Below, piece after piece: positions 25,108-34,500 of a stretch of 64,000 nucleotides of DNA. The translations under genes were made by a program, and so were the position numbers. This DNA comes from Amphritea atlantica. GTDB lineage: Bacteria > Pseudomonadota > Gammaproteobacteria > Pseudomonadales > Balneatricaceae. The notes under the pieces were generated by a model. It worked only from the letters and a program-made list of their open reading frames with translations, had not been told where the DNA came from and made no database searches. Numbering within the stretch: position 1 is the stretch's first letter; the number at the start of each line of letters is the position of its first letter. The DNA lies in contig NZ_JAHKQE010000030.1 of assembly GCF_018860855.1 (NCBI RefSeq), positions 1-64,000 on the forward strand, given 5' to 3'.

Positions 25108-25875
25108 ATGCGAAAAGCATATCGCTTTGCTGCGGCACTGGTGCTGATGAGCACCAGTGCTTTTGCAGCCGATCCCGTTAAGGTGATTGAATTACAGATT
25201 GATGAAAGCTCTGCAACTCGTTCAGCCGGTAATAGTGGTTCTAGCCTGTACGGCGGTGATGACACAGCGATGTTATTACAGCAGCTACAGGATGAAGTGC
25301 GTTCACTGCGGGGAATTGTTGAGCAGCAGCAATACAAACTTCGTCAGATGGAGCAGCAGCAGCGTGATCGCTACCGTGATCTAGATCGTCGTATTGCTGC
25401 TGGGCAGACTGGTGCACCTTCCTCGTCCGTGTCTGGGGCTAGTGAGTCGACATTGAACTCGACTGCAGATTCTAACCCTCAGTCGCTACCGGCTGCGGAT
25501 AGTACCCCTACTGATGCTCAGGCATATCAGCAAGCGTTTGGATTGGTGCGACAGAAAGATTTTCCCGCTGCACTTGATGCTTTCGATAAATTTATTGAGC
25601 TGTACCCTAATAGCGCTAGATTGCCCAACGCCTATTACTGGGTGGGTGAAGTGAATTTGGCCGAACAGAAGTTAGAACCGGCTAAAGCGGCTTTTGAACA
25701 GGTATTGCAGACGTTTCCACAACACCGCAAAGCGGCAGATGCATCTTATAAGTTAGGCGTTATCTATCATCAGATGGGTGATCAGGCCAAAGCGAAAGAG
25801 ATGTTTAATAATACTATCTCACGTTATCCTGAGAGTTCCGCGGCTAACTTAGCGCGTGATTATCTGAAAAGATAA
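25108..25875 (+). CDS. cpoB: Tol-Pal system accessory protein CpoB (YbgF)
   Basis: 255-residue periplasmic protein. An N-terminal signal peptide ends at AFA; the next segment (residues about 50-95) is a Gln/Arg-rich trimerising coiled coil; after a Ser/Thr linker, the C-terminal ~125 residues hold three tetratricopeptide repeats (YYWVGEVNLAEQKLEPAKAA and so on). CpoB links Tol function with peptidoglycan synthesis in E. coli. It starts 21 nt after pal and is the last tol gene. queC follows after 26 nt. Confidence 0.95.
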   Translation: MRKAYRFAAALVLMSTSAFAADPVKVIELQIDESSATRSAGNSGSSLYGGDDTAMLLQQLQDEVRSLRGIVEQQQYKLRQMEQQQRDRYRDLDRRIAAGQTGAPSSSVSGASESTLNSTADSNPQSLPAADSTPTDAQAYQQAFGLVRQKDFPAALDAFDKFIELYPNSARLPNAYYWVGEVNLAEQKLEPAKAAFEQVLQTFPQHRKAADASYKLGVIYHQMGDQAKAKEMFNNTISRYPESSAANLARDYLKR

Positions 25876-25901
25876 CGGCTATAAATCCTTAAGGTTTTAC
25901 A

Positions 25902-26591
25902 ATGAGTACTTCCTCCAACAATGCTGTTGTATTGTTATCGGGTGGCCTTGATTCGGCGACGGCGCTGGCGATGGCTGTTGAGCGCGGCTTTAACTGCTAT
26001 GTGCTGAGTTTTGATTATGGTCAGCGTTCACAAACAGAGCTGGCGGCGGCTAAAAAAATTGCAGCTAATCTTGAGGTAAAAGAGCATCGCGTGGTGCGCT
26101 TAAATCTTGAAGATTTTGGCGGTTCAGCCCTAACCGATGAAAGCATTGATGTGCCCGATCATGAAGAAGAGGGCATCCCTGTTACTTACGTTCCTGCCCG
26201 TAACACTGTGTTTATGTCCCTTGCATTGGCCTGGGCTGAAGTGTTGCATGCGCAACATATTTTTATCGGTGTTAACGCGGTTGATTACTCCGGCTACCCC
26301 GATTGTCGCCCTGAATATATTGCGGCATTTGAAAATATGGCAAATTTGGCGACTAAAACCGGGGTTGAAGGTGAGCGGCTAACGATTGAAACACCGCTAA
26401 TCGATTTGACGAAGGCGCAAATTATCCAGGAAGGTACTCGTTTGGGTGTTGATTATGGGCTAACCGTCTCCTGTTATCAGGCGGATGATGATGGTCGTGC
26501 CTGTGGCGTTTGTGATAGTTGTCGATTAAGAGCTAAGGGATTTGAAGATGCGGGTGTGGTAGATCCAACTCGTTACGTGCTGGGCGCTTAG
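25902..26591 (+). CDS. queC: 7-cyano-7-deazaguanine (preQ0) synthase
   Basis: 229-residue cytoplasmic enzyme that converts 7-carboxy-7-deazaguanine to preQ0 with ATP and ammonia for queuosine tRNA modification. The PP-loop [15 protein letters not shown] starts the protein and the four zinc cysteines are in [18 protein letters not shown]. It follows cpoB directly. queE, often the neighbour at this point in related genomes, is not present. A terminator follows about 45 nt after the stop. Confidence 0.97.
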   Translation: MSTSSNNAVVLLSGGLDSATALAMAVERGFNCYVLSFDYGQRSQTELAAAKKIAANLEVKEHRVVRLNLEDFGGSALTDESIDVPDHEEEGIPVTYVPARNTVFMSLALAWAEVLHAQHIFIGVNAVDYSGYPDCRPEYIAAFENMANLATKTGVEGERLTIETPLIDLTKAQIIQEGTRLGVDYGLTVSCYQADDDGRACGVCDSCRLRAKGFEDAGVVDPTRYVLGA

Positions 26592-26635
26592 TCTTTTTTT
26601 GCCATACCTCTAAGAGAGGTTAGCTAAAAAGTGTT

Positions 26636-26663
26636 AAAAAGGGAGCTGAATGGCTCCTTTTTT
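26636..26663 (+). terminator. intrinsic terminator of the tol-queC transcript
   Basis: Stem GGAGC/GCTCC with a 6-nt loop, preceded by an A-run and followed by six Ts, about 50 nt after queC. Confidence 0.88.
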
Positions 26664-26715
26664 GTTATCTATGTACGCATTTTCTACAGAATTAACCTGT
26701 TCTGATTAACAGTGG

Positions 26716-26724
26716 TGGTATAAT
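26716..26724 (+). promoter_or_regulatory. predicted extended -10 promoter of nadA
   Basis: TGGTATAAT is a perfect -10 with the TGN extension. The -35 region 17 bases upstream is weak (CCTGTT), as often with extended -10 promoters. It lies 56 nt before the nadA start. Confidence 0.6.
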
Positions 26725-26779
26725 ATCTACTCGTTTAAAATCAGTTACCGTTACATTATCCGATTAAGAAAATTTGTCG

Positions 26780-27829
26780 ATGTTGAATAAACAAGAGCTT
26801 TCAGATCGTATCCTAGTTCAGGAATATTTTGCTAAAGAGCATCTTCCTGATGCATTAGATCTGCAGCAGCAAGAAGAGTACAAGACCCGTATCAAGCAGC
26901 TTCTTAAAGAGAAGGATGCTTGTCTTGTGGCGCATTATTATACCGATGAAGTGTTACAGCAGCTGGCTGATGAAACCGGTGGCTGTGTCTCTGATTCCCT
27001 AGAAATGGCACGTTTCGGGAATAGTCACCCTGCTAAAACGTTGATTGTCGCTGGCGTTAAGTTTATGGGTGAAACGGCAAAAATACTCAACCCTGAAAAA
27101 CGGGTTCTTATGCCAACCTTGGAAGCAACCTGTTCCCTTGATCTAGGTTGTCCTGCCGATGAGTTTACCGCTTTTTGTGATGCTCACCCTGATCACGAAG
27201 TGGTTGTCTATGCTAATACCTCTGCTGCTGTTAAGGCGCGTGCTGATTGGGTTGTAACCTCAGGTATCGCACTGAAAGTGGTAGAGCATCTGGCTGATCA
27301 AGGTAAAAAGATCATCTGGGCGCCGGATAAGCATCTAGGCGAATATGTGCAGAAACAGACCGGCATCGAGATGTTGATGTGGGATGCTGCCTGTATCGTG
27401 CATGAAGAGTTTAAAGCGCAGCGACTGCTCGATCTTAAACAGGTTTATCCTGATGCGGCTATCTTAGTGCATCCAGAGTCGCCAGATGCGGTGGTTGAAT
27501 TAGCGGATGTTGTTGGTTCAACGACGCAGATTATTAATGCAGCTCGCGAATTGCCGAATAAACAATTTATTGTCGCTACCGATCGCGCTATTTTTTATAA
27601 GATGCGTCAAGCGGCACCCGATAAAGAGTTTATTGAGGCACCTACCGGCGGCTCCGGTGCGACCTGTCGTAGCTGTGCGCACTGTCCTTGGATGGCTATG
27701 AACGGTCTTGAAAATGTATTGTATGCCCTTGAACACGGCTCAGATGAGATCGTCGTGGATGAAGCATTAATAGACGATGCCCGTCGACCGTTACAGCGGA
27801 TGTTAGATTTCTCTGCCCAAAATGGCTGA
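26780..27829 (+). CDS. nadA: quinolinate synthase
   Basis: About 349 residues. With an [4Fe-4S] cluster it condenses iminoaspartate and dihydroxyacetone phosphate to quinolinate, the first committed part of de novo NAD synthesis. Cluster cysteines are expected in [18 protein letters not shown] and [24 protein letters not shown] and [13 protein letters not shown] are typical. I use ATG 26780; an in-frame TTG at 26774 precedes it. A bidirectional terminator follows. Confidence 0.97.
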   Translation: MLNKQELSDRILVQEYFAKEHLPDALDLQQQEEYKTRIKQLLKEKDACLVAHYYTDEVLQQLADETGGCVSDSLEMARFGNSHPAKTLIVAGVKFMGETAKILNPEKRVLMPTLEATCSLDLGCPADEFTAFCDAHPDHEVVVYANTSAAVKARADWVVTSGIALKVVEHLADQGKKIIWAPDKHLGEYVQKQTGIEMLMWDAACIVHEEFKAQRLLDLKQVYPDAAILVHPESPDAVVELADVVGSTTQIINAARELPNKQFIVATDRAIFYKMRQAAPDKEFIEAPTGGSGATCRSCAHCPWMAMNGLENVLYALEHGSDEIVVDEALIDDARRPLQRMLDFSAQNG

Positions 27830-27850
27830 ATTCGCCCACCATAAAATATG

Positions 27851-27877
27851 AAAAAGCCTGCGTTTGCAGGCTTTTTT
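27851..27877. terminator. bidirectional terminator between nadA and the MaoC gene
   Basis: Stem AAAAAGCCTGC/GCAGGCTTTTT with a 4-nt loop, A- and T-runs on either side, lying between two convergent genes. Confidence 0.95.
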
Positions 27878-27896
27878 GTATTGCAGCGCTGAGAGG

Positions 27897-28328
27897 TTAG
27901 GCTTCGCGGCGGTCAACCATAAAGGTGCCATAACCTGTGGCAACCAACTTATCACCCACATGAACATCGGTGCGCATTTTAACGCGGCGGCGTTTCTCAT
28001 CAATCTCTTCAATGGTGCCGGTCGCTTTAGCGGTGTCGCCCATGTATACCGGTGCTTTGAACTTGATTGTTTGATCAATATAGATAGCCCCAGGTCCTGG
28101 CAGGCGAGTACCGGCAACGGTCGATATCAGTGCAGCTGAGAACATGCCATGCACGATGCGGCTTTTAAAGGGTGTTGTTGCCGCATATTCACTATTAACA
28201 TGAATAGGGTTATTGTCACCGGAAATGCCTGCAAACATATAAACATCGGATTCGGCGATCGTTTTAGCGTAGGAAGCACTCATTCCGACTTCCAAGTCTT
28301 CTAGGTAGTAACCGTGCAGTTCATCCAT
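27897..28328 (-). CDS. MaoC-like (R)-specific enoyl-CoA hydratase
   Basis: 143-residue hot-dog-fold protein. The hydratase-2 motif is present as YMFAGISGDNNPIHVNSEYA, with the expected catalytic Asp and His, and FKSRIVHGMFSAALIS follows. Family members of this size hydrate trans-2-enoyl-CoA to (R)-3-hydroxyacyl-CoA, as PhaJ does when feeding fatty acids into PHA. The window also encodes a phasin, so a PhaJ-like role is plausible, but the gene is 14 kb away and the substrate range is unknown. Good ribosome-binding site (AGAGGA). Its upstream region has a palindrome at 28439-28459. Confidence 0.88.
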   Translation of the reverse strand: MDELHGYYLEDLEVGMSASYAKTIAESDVYMFAGISGDNNPIHVNSEYAATTPFKSRIVHGMFSAALISTVAGTRLPGPGAIYIDQTIKFKAPVYMGDTAKATGTIEEIDEKRRRVKMRTDVHVGDKLVATGYGTFMVDRREA

Positions 28329-28693
28329 TAGTCATTCCTCTTTATTTCAATTTGCATATCGGGCGACTTATATCGGCTTTGAGGGTAGCTTAAATCTGTA
28401 CCCTGTATTGGTCGTTATGATCGCTGGTATGTTTATAAACCTAACGTAGTGCGTTAGGTCTTTCAATGGGATAGCTCATTATAAGCTAAGTAACCCTGCT
28501 TTTTGTTGCAGTGCGCAAATATTATCGGATTATTACCCAGGAGTGGAGCTTGTGATGAGTCTGACGAATCAAAAAAGGTAGTCGCTTGGCTTGCCTGATC
28601 GATAATAGGGCAGCATCTGCTCTTTTGTATTGCAGTTTTACTCGAGCTATGGAGAATGAAGCACCTCAAGAGTGCGTATGGATAGAGTGAGTT
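28329..28693. other. intergenic region between divergent genes
   Basis: 365 nt between the MaoC gene (minus) and a small membrane protein gene (plus). It holds the promoters of both and a perfect palindrome at 28439-28459. The open frame of 68 codons on the minus strand (28463-28669) shows no protein-like pattern and is not called. Confidence 0.6.
28439..28459. repeat. perfect 8-bp-arm palindrome, putative operator
   Basis: ACCTAACG and CGTTAGGT around a TAGTG spacer, 111 nt upstream of the MaoC gene start. It has no T-run and so is more like a repressor site than a terminator. I cannot assign a regulator. Confidence 0.55.
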
Positions 28694-29092
28694 ATGGTAA
28701 CCAAAGTATTGCTGACATTGCTAGTGCTTCTGATCGCCTATGTTTATCTCAAGCGACGCGCTTTGTTGAGTCAAAGGTCTCGGCAGCAAAGCACTGGTGA
28801 TCATGCGGTGGTTAATCGGACGGGAAGGGGGCAAAAACGTGATCCTATTAAGGTAATTGCGGTGTTGTTTCTTTTGCTGTCGTTTGTGCTAACCCTGAGT
28901 TTTTTTATTTATCGTTGGGTCGATGATCACCGGTTGCTTAAAGTAACGCTGATCTCGTCACCGAGTAGTGAGCCGCTCTATTATCAGGTATATAAAGCCG
29001 ATATGCAGGAACGCAGTTTTACGACAACCCATGGCCAGATTATCCGCCTAGGTGCTCAAGATCGTTTACAGATTGAGACGTTAAAGGATTGA
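28694..29092 (+). CDS. hypothetical membrane protein
   Basis: 132 residues, family not recognised. A first transmembrane helix at about 4-18 (VLLTLLVLLIAYVYL), a basic cytoplasmic loop (RQQSTGD, GRGQKRD) and a second helix at about 54-74 (VIAVLFLLLSFVLTLSFFIYRW) are followed by a ~55-residue C-terminal domain, predicted as beta-rich and likely periplasmic or cytoplasmic depending on topology. The positive loop suggests both ends face the periplasm. Ribosome-binding site weak (GAGTGAG). Stands alone between divergent promoter region and the next hypothetical. Confidence 0.7.
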   Translation: MVTKVLLTLLVLLIAYVYLKRRALLSQRSRQQSTGDHAVVNRTGRGQKRDPIKVIAVLFLLLSFVLTLSFFIYRWVDDHRLLKVTLISSPSSEPLYYQVYKADMQERSFTTTHGQIIRLGAQDRLQIETLKD

Positions 29093-29261
29093 GTAAGCTG
29101 CTTGATGTTTTTACCGTTTTACTCGTTATACTGTCGCCTCGACAAACTAAGCCTCAGTATACCTTGCTAATATGGCCATTTTTTTCTGAGTTAATCACCC
29201 GTTAGCGCTGTTCTTCATTTACACTGTCTTCAGTTGCTGATGAGTATTACAGGGATTTTGT

Positions 29262-29867
29262 ATGTTTCAATGCACCAGTCTTCATAGCCATAAAATATTG
29301 CCATTGAGTATCAATAGTGATGGTGATCATCGGCTGCTGGCCAGTTCGGGTTATCAGCTTCCCCTGTGCTGGTTAATGCTGTTTCAAGAAAGTGATCTTC
29401 AAGTGCAAAAGGTCTACAGCAATGAGGGTGAGCAAACCTGCGAATATACAACGTTGATCTGCTCTAAAGTGGAAGCGTTGCCACGCTATCAATTAGCTGC
29501 CGAGCGGTTTAAGCGTCTACTCGGCAATCGTTGTGATACCTATTTTGACTATTGGCATCAATATCTCGAATACAATGCCGATGAATATCTTTTCCTTGAT
29601 GCAACCGCTCTTTGGATGACGGGAGATGAGCAAGCGTATCTAGATAACCTCAACCTTAGCCTCAGCGGTATTCGTTGGGTTATGTCGGATGAGTCTCGCT
29701 TGAAGCCTAGCCGGTTAGCCTCGCTTCCTTTTATGGGGCGCTTTTTTGATCCGCTGGCGCCGATATTAAAGCATGAAGGCGTCCGTCATCTACTTATTCA
29801 AAGTGGAGTGCTGGATGTCGACGGTGGTATTTATATCGATAAAGCCGTACTTCAGGGTAATATCTGA
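29262..29867 (+). CDS. hypothetical protein
   Basis: 201-residue soluble protein I cannot assign to a family. It has an aromatic-rich middle (CDTYFDYWHQYLEYNADEYLF) and a few scattered Cys residues, with no signal peptide, membrane helix or catalytic motif that I recognise. The ribosome-binding site AGGGA, six bases before ATG 29262, is reasonable and the frame is uninterrupted with normal codon use. It lies 40 nt upstream of the MFS gene, which could share its transcript. Confidence 0.72.
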   Translation: MFQCTSLHSHKILPLSINSDGDHRLLASSGYQLPLCWLMLFQESDLQVQKVYSNEGEQTCEYTTLICSKVEALPRYQLAAERFKRLLGNRCDTYFDYWHQYLEYNADEYLFLDATALWMTGDEQAYLDNLNLSLSGIRWVMSDESRLKPSRLASLPFMGRFFDPLAPILKHEGVRHLLIQSGVLDVDGGIYIDKAVLQGNI

Positions 29868-29907
29868 AGGGACTATCACTTGTAGGCCTGATTGGGACTG
29901 AGAGATT

Positions 29908-31089
29908 ATGAATATAACCGTTCTTTTATTGTCTCTGTGTCAGGCGTTGCTGACAACCGGTAACGTGTTATTGATATCGGTAAATGCGCTGATAGGGCAA
30001 CAGCTTTCACCCTCCCCAGAGTTAATTACCTTACCGATCGCGATGCAATTTGTGGGCTTGATGTGCGCTACGATACCCGCGTCACTGGTGATGGCAAAGG
30101 TGGGGCGAAAGAATGGCTTTTACTTGGGTAACAGTGTTGGTATTGCGGGTGCTTTGTGTTGTATTTTTGCCTTACAGCAAGGGCAGTTCTTGCTGTTTTG
30201 TTGTGGCACTTTTTTACTAGGCATCGGTATCGGTTTTGGTACTTTATATCGTTTCGCCGCTGTTGAGGCCTGTGCCGATGAACATAAAAGTAGAGCTATC
30301 TCATTTGTTATGGCGGGCGGGGTCATTGCCGCTGTATTGGGCCCTAACTTAGCGATCAGTAGTCGTAGCTGGCTCGATGATAGTGTCTTTACCGGGGCTT
30401 TTATTGGCTTATTATTACTCTATATTACAGCGCTTATTTTACTCTCTTTTGTCCGTATGCCTGATGTCGTAGCCAGTCATCATCGTCGTGGTGTGACTAG
30501 GCCCATTGTCGACATCATGTTGCAACCGGTGTTTATTGTCGCTGTCACCGCCGGTATGGTTAGCTATGCGGTGATGAATCTTATTATGACGGTAACCCCT
30601 GTGGCGATGGCGCGTTGTGGCTTCGATTTTAGTACGGCCGCTTGGGTGATCGAGTGGCATGTACTGGGCATGTTTTTACCCTCGTTTATCACCCCTCGTT
30701 TGATTAGTCGATTGGGTTTGTTGTGGGTTATATTGTTGGGCGCATTGTTGATGTTGTTTTGTATTTTGCTAAACCTTCACGGTGTTAGCCAGTGGCATTT
30801 TTGGGCCGCGTTATTCTTATTGGGTGTTGGCTGGAACTTCATGTTCATCAGTGCCACTCAGCTAGTGACCTCAGCTTATCGACCTGCAGAGAAATCCAAA
30901 AGTCAGGCGGCTAATGAGTTTTTAGTATTCGGCATGGTGACTATTTCTGCTTTTAGTTCGGGTTGGCTCGAGTCGGTATTGGGCTGGCAGATGTTGAATA
31001 CACTGATGATTCCGGTGCTGGTGTGGGCGGTGTTGGTGATTATTGTGTTCCGCAAGCCCGTTGTTAAGCATCTATCTCAAGCAAAGTAG
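29908..31089 (+). CDS. MFS transporter
   Basis: 393-residue inner-membrane protein with about 12 hydrophobic segments and the MFS-like motif A region (MAKVGRKNGFYLGNS) in the second loop, where the first positive Gly-x-x-x-(D)-(R/K)-x-G pattern is seen as GRKNG. The substrate is unknown; drug or metabolite export is common for this small subgroup. Start ATG 29908 follows GAGAG. Confidence 0.9.
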   Translation: MNITVLLLSLCQALLTTGNVLLISVNALIGQQLSPSPELITLPIAMQFVGLMCATIPASLVMAKVGRKNGFYLGNSVGIAGALCCIFALQQGQFLLFCCGTFLLGIGIGFGTLYRFAAVEACADEHKSRAISFVMAGGVIAAVLGPNLAISSRSWLDDSVFTGAFIGLLLLYITALILLSFVRMPDVVASHHRRGVTRPIVDIMLQPVFIVAVTAGMVSYAVMNLIMTVTPVAMARCGFDFSTAAWVIEWHVLGMFLPSFITPRLISRLGLLWVILLGALLMLFCILLNLHGVSQWHFWAALFLLGVGWNFMFISATQLVTSAYRPAEKSKSQAANEFLVFGMVTISAFSSGWLESVLGWQMLNTLMIPVLVWAVLVIIVFRKPVVKHLSQAK

Positions 31090-31231
31090 ACAGCTGTTTT
31101 CGTCAGATGGTTTAGTCGTTATTTGGTAAAGAAAACTGTCCGGCTACAAATCTAGGTGGATGATTTGAGGCTTGTGAAAGCTTGTAAAGTATAGTGCAAT
31201 GCTGCACATAAAATGATGTTGGAAAGAGTCG

Positions 31232-31516
31232 ATGAAAAGTTACCTGTTTACAACTGAAACGGATCGTGGCGGTGTGATGCTGTGCGATATTAATGATTTC
31301 GATACCGCTGTTGAGTATCTGTGTAAGCGATTCGATGGAGTGGTGAAAATTGAATCGGCGGAGCAAGTTTGGCAGTTGTCAGACTCGGCGCAGATAGCCG
31401 ATGAGACGCACAGCAATACTTTACCGGCGGAAGCTCAGGCTGAAACCGTTCGTGTTGAGTCAGCACCCGTACCGTCAGAGGGTGCTCTTGACGAGTCGCC
31501 GGATCTGTTTGGTTGA
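31232..31516 (+). CDS. small hypothetical protein with acidic tail ending DLFG
   Basis: 94 residues. The N-terminal ~50 (MKSYLFTTETDRGGVMLCDI, then FDTAVEYLCKRFDGVVKIES) look folded and conserved in style. The remainder is Ala/Glu/Ser/Pro-rich, probably disordered, ending DESPDLFG. Such tails can serve as binding motifs, see the findings. I do not recognise a family. It starts at ATG 31232 after GGAAAGAG and stops 73 nt before recC, so it may be the first gene of the rec transcript. Confidence 0.72.
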   Translation: MKSYLFTTETDRGGVMLCDINDFDTAVEYLCKRFDGVVKIESAEQVWQLSDSAQIADETHSNTLPAEAQAETVRVESAPVPSEGALDESPDLFG

Positions 31517-31589
31517 CCCATTAAGCGATTGATAGCCATATTCATTACTTTACAGTCCGTACAATCAAAGGATGACAAGGGGCGGCTGA

Positions 31590-34500
31590 ATGTTTCAGAT
31601 CTACCATTCCAATAAGCTAGACTTACAAAAGGACTTGTTGGTACAACTCATCAGCCGACAGCCACTTTCTAATCCATTTCAGCCTGAAACTATTCTTGTT
31701 CAAAGTCCAGGGATGGCGCAGTGGCTTAAACTGGAGTTAGCAGACAAGTTAGAAATTGCCGCGAATATCGATTTTCCTTTGCCAGCGAGTTTTCTCTGGA
31801 GCAGTTTTTCGGTTGTCTTAGATGATGTTCCAGAACGTTCCGCTTTTAATAAAGAGGCGTTGACTTGGGCATTAATGGAGTTGCTTCCTCAACAACTCGA
31901 CCAGCCCGAATTTGCGCCATTGCAACGCTATCTTGAACAGGATGAAGGGCAGTACAAACTGTACCAACTGTGCGGTAAGGTCGCTGATATTTTTGACCAA
32001 TATTTGGTATATCGCCCCGAATGGATTGCTAGCTGGGAAAGTGGTGATGATCTAAGCGATATCAGTCGCTCTCAGCCTTGGCAGCCGATTCTCTGGCGTG
32101 TTTTGCAGCAGCATATTCTGGGTTTGGGGTTATCGCCTTGGCACCGAGGAAATATGTTCAACGGTTTTGTTCAGGCGCTCAATGAGGGGCGCTATGATCA
32201 TGGGAAATTACCCGCCCGGTTATTTGTCTTTGGTATTTCGGCACTACCACAAAATTTTGTTGAGGCGCTGCAGGCGTTAGGTCAGCGCATTGATGTTCAT
32301 CTCATGGTGTGTAATCCCTGTCAGTATTATTGGGGTGATATCGTTGACCCTAAATATCTTGCGCGGCTGAATCAGCGTTGGTTATCTAAACCCGGTATGA
32401 GTGCTGAGAACCTTGCTGAGAGTTACTACAGTCATGGCAATCCGATACTCTCATCTATGGGTAAGCTCGGTCGAGATTATCTGTTTCAGATACAAGACTT
32501 GGGCGCGCCGGAAATTGAGTTGTTTGAGCCCTGTGGTCGAGCCTCTTTGTTGCAGTCGATACAGCAAGATATTCTTGAATTAGAGGATCCTTCGTCAGAC
32601 TCTGTGTTGGATAGCGAACAAAAGAGTGTGTTGTCAGTCGATGATCGTTCGGTTCAGCTGCACAGTGCCCATAGTCCATTACGTGAAGTTGAAGTGCTCT
32701 ATGATCAGCTGTTGGCGATGCTGGATGAGCAGCGGGATCTCTCCCCTAAAGATATCATTATCATGATGCCGGATGTCGCTGCATACGCCCCCTATATCGA
32801 AGCGGTTTTTGGTAATGCACCTTACGAACGTTACATCCCGTTTTCAATTTCTGACCGCACCTTGCAGCAAGAGAGTCCGTTACTGTTGAGTTTTCTGCGG
32901 CTGCTGGGTTTGCCTGAGAGTCGCGTGGCGGTATCAGAGGTGTTAGAAATTCTCGAAGTGCCAGCCGTGCTGCGTCAGTTTAGTCTAGACAATGATCGAT
33001 TTGAGCGGATCTGTCGTTGGATTGAGGCCTGTCAGATACGTTGGGGTATCGACGGTGAGCAGCGCAGCCATCAAGGGGTACCGGCTTTTGAACAGAATAG
33101 CTGGCGGTTTGGCCTGCGCCGTATGTTGGCGGGCTTTGCCATGGGGCAGAGTGAATCCCTATGGCATGATATTGATCCCTATGCAGAGATTGAAGGACTC
33201 GAGGCAGAAGATCTAGGACAGCTCGCCGAGTTTGTTGAATTGCTGGAGTTCTGTTGTGAGCGTTTAGCCGAAGATAAACCGATCGCTGAGTGGTTTGATG
33301 TTATTAACGATATTCTGCAGCGCGCGTATCAACCGGATGAGCAGGATGAAATTTTACTGAGTCAGATCCGTCAGGTGCTTGAGCGATTGCAGCAACAACT
33401 GAGTGATAGTTGTTATCAGGCACCACTCAGCTGGGCGATTATACGTGATTACCTGACCAGCGAATTAGGCGAAAGTCGGGCGAGTCAGCGCTTTATGATC
33501 GGTGCAGTGAACTTCTGTACCCTGATGCCGATGCGTTCTATTCCCTTTAAGGTCGTGTGCTTACTGGGTATGAATGATGGTGTTTATCCTCGTTCGATTC
33601 CGCCGATGGGATTTGACCTGATGGCGGAGTCTCCGCAACGGGGAGATCGATCCCGCCGTGATGATGACCGTTACCTGTTTCTTGAAGCGTTATTGTCCGC
33701 TCGTCAGACGCTTTATATGAGCTATATTGGCCGTAGTGTTCAGGATAACAGCCCAAAAGTACCTTCTGTGTTGGTGAGTGAGCTGGTCGAGTATTGCCAG
33801 CAAAATTACCGTTTCGATGGCGAGGAGTCATTGAATCGATTATTAACCGAACACCCTTTACAGCCTTTTAGCGCGCGTTATTTCTCCACGCTCTCACCGC
33901 TGTTTAGCTATGCCGAAGAGTGGCTACCGTTGTTGCGTAATGAAGGTAAATCAGAGCAGAGCTTTATCACCCAGCCGTTAGCACCTGAAACGTTAGATGA
34001 GCTTGAGCTGTCGGAGCTACTCGGATTTGCGCGTAATCCAATAAAGCACTTCTTTCAGCGACGTCTTAAGGTTTATTTTAATAACAGTGTTTTTGAGTTG
34101 CAGGATGAAGAACCGTTTCAACTTGATGGGCTGACGGGTTATCAACTCAAGCAACAGTTATTGGCAGCGGCCATTAATGATCAACAAACACCTTGTTTCG
34201 AGCGGATGGTAGCGTCTGGATTGCTGCCGGTAGGTCTTGCTGCCCAGTTACAAACACGTCAATTACGGGATGATTGTCAGGATATGGCTGATAAGATTCG
34301 CCGTCATCTTGATCAGCCTGAACGTATAGAGTGTCAGTTGGATCTCGGAGGTCTGCGTTTAAGTGGTTGGTTAACGGGTTTGCATTCATCTGGACTGGTG
34401 CGCTATCGGGCCGCTAATGCTAAAGGACGTGACCTGGTGCAGTTGTGGCTTGAACATCTGGTGTTGTGCGCCAGTGGCTATGCGTTGAGATCGTATTTCT

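Noticed and set aside
28463-28669. 68-codon minus-strand frame in the MaoC upstream region
   Set aside because: No ribosome-binding site and composition typical of a random frame.
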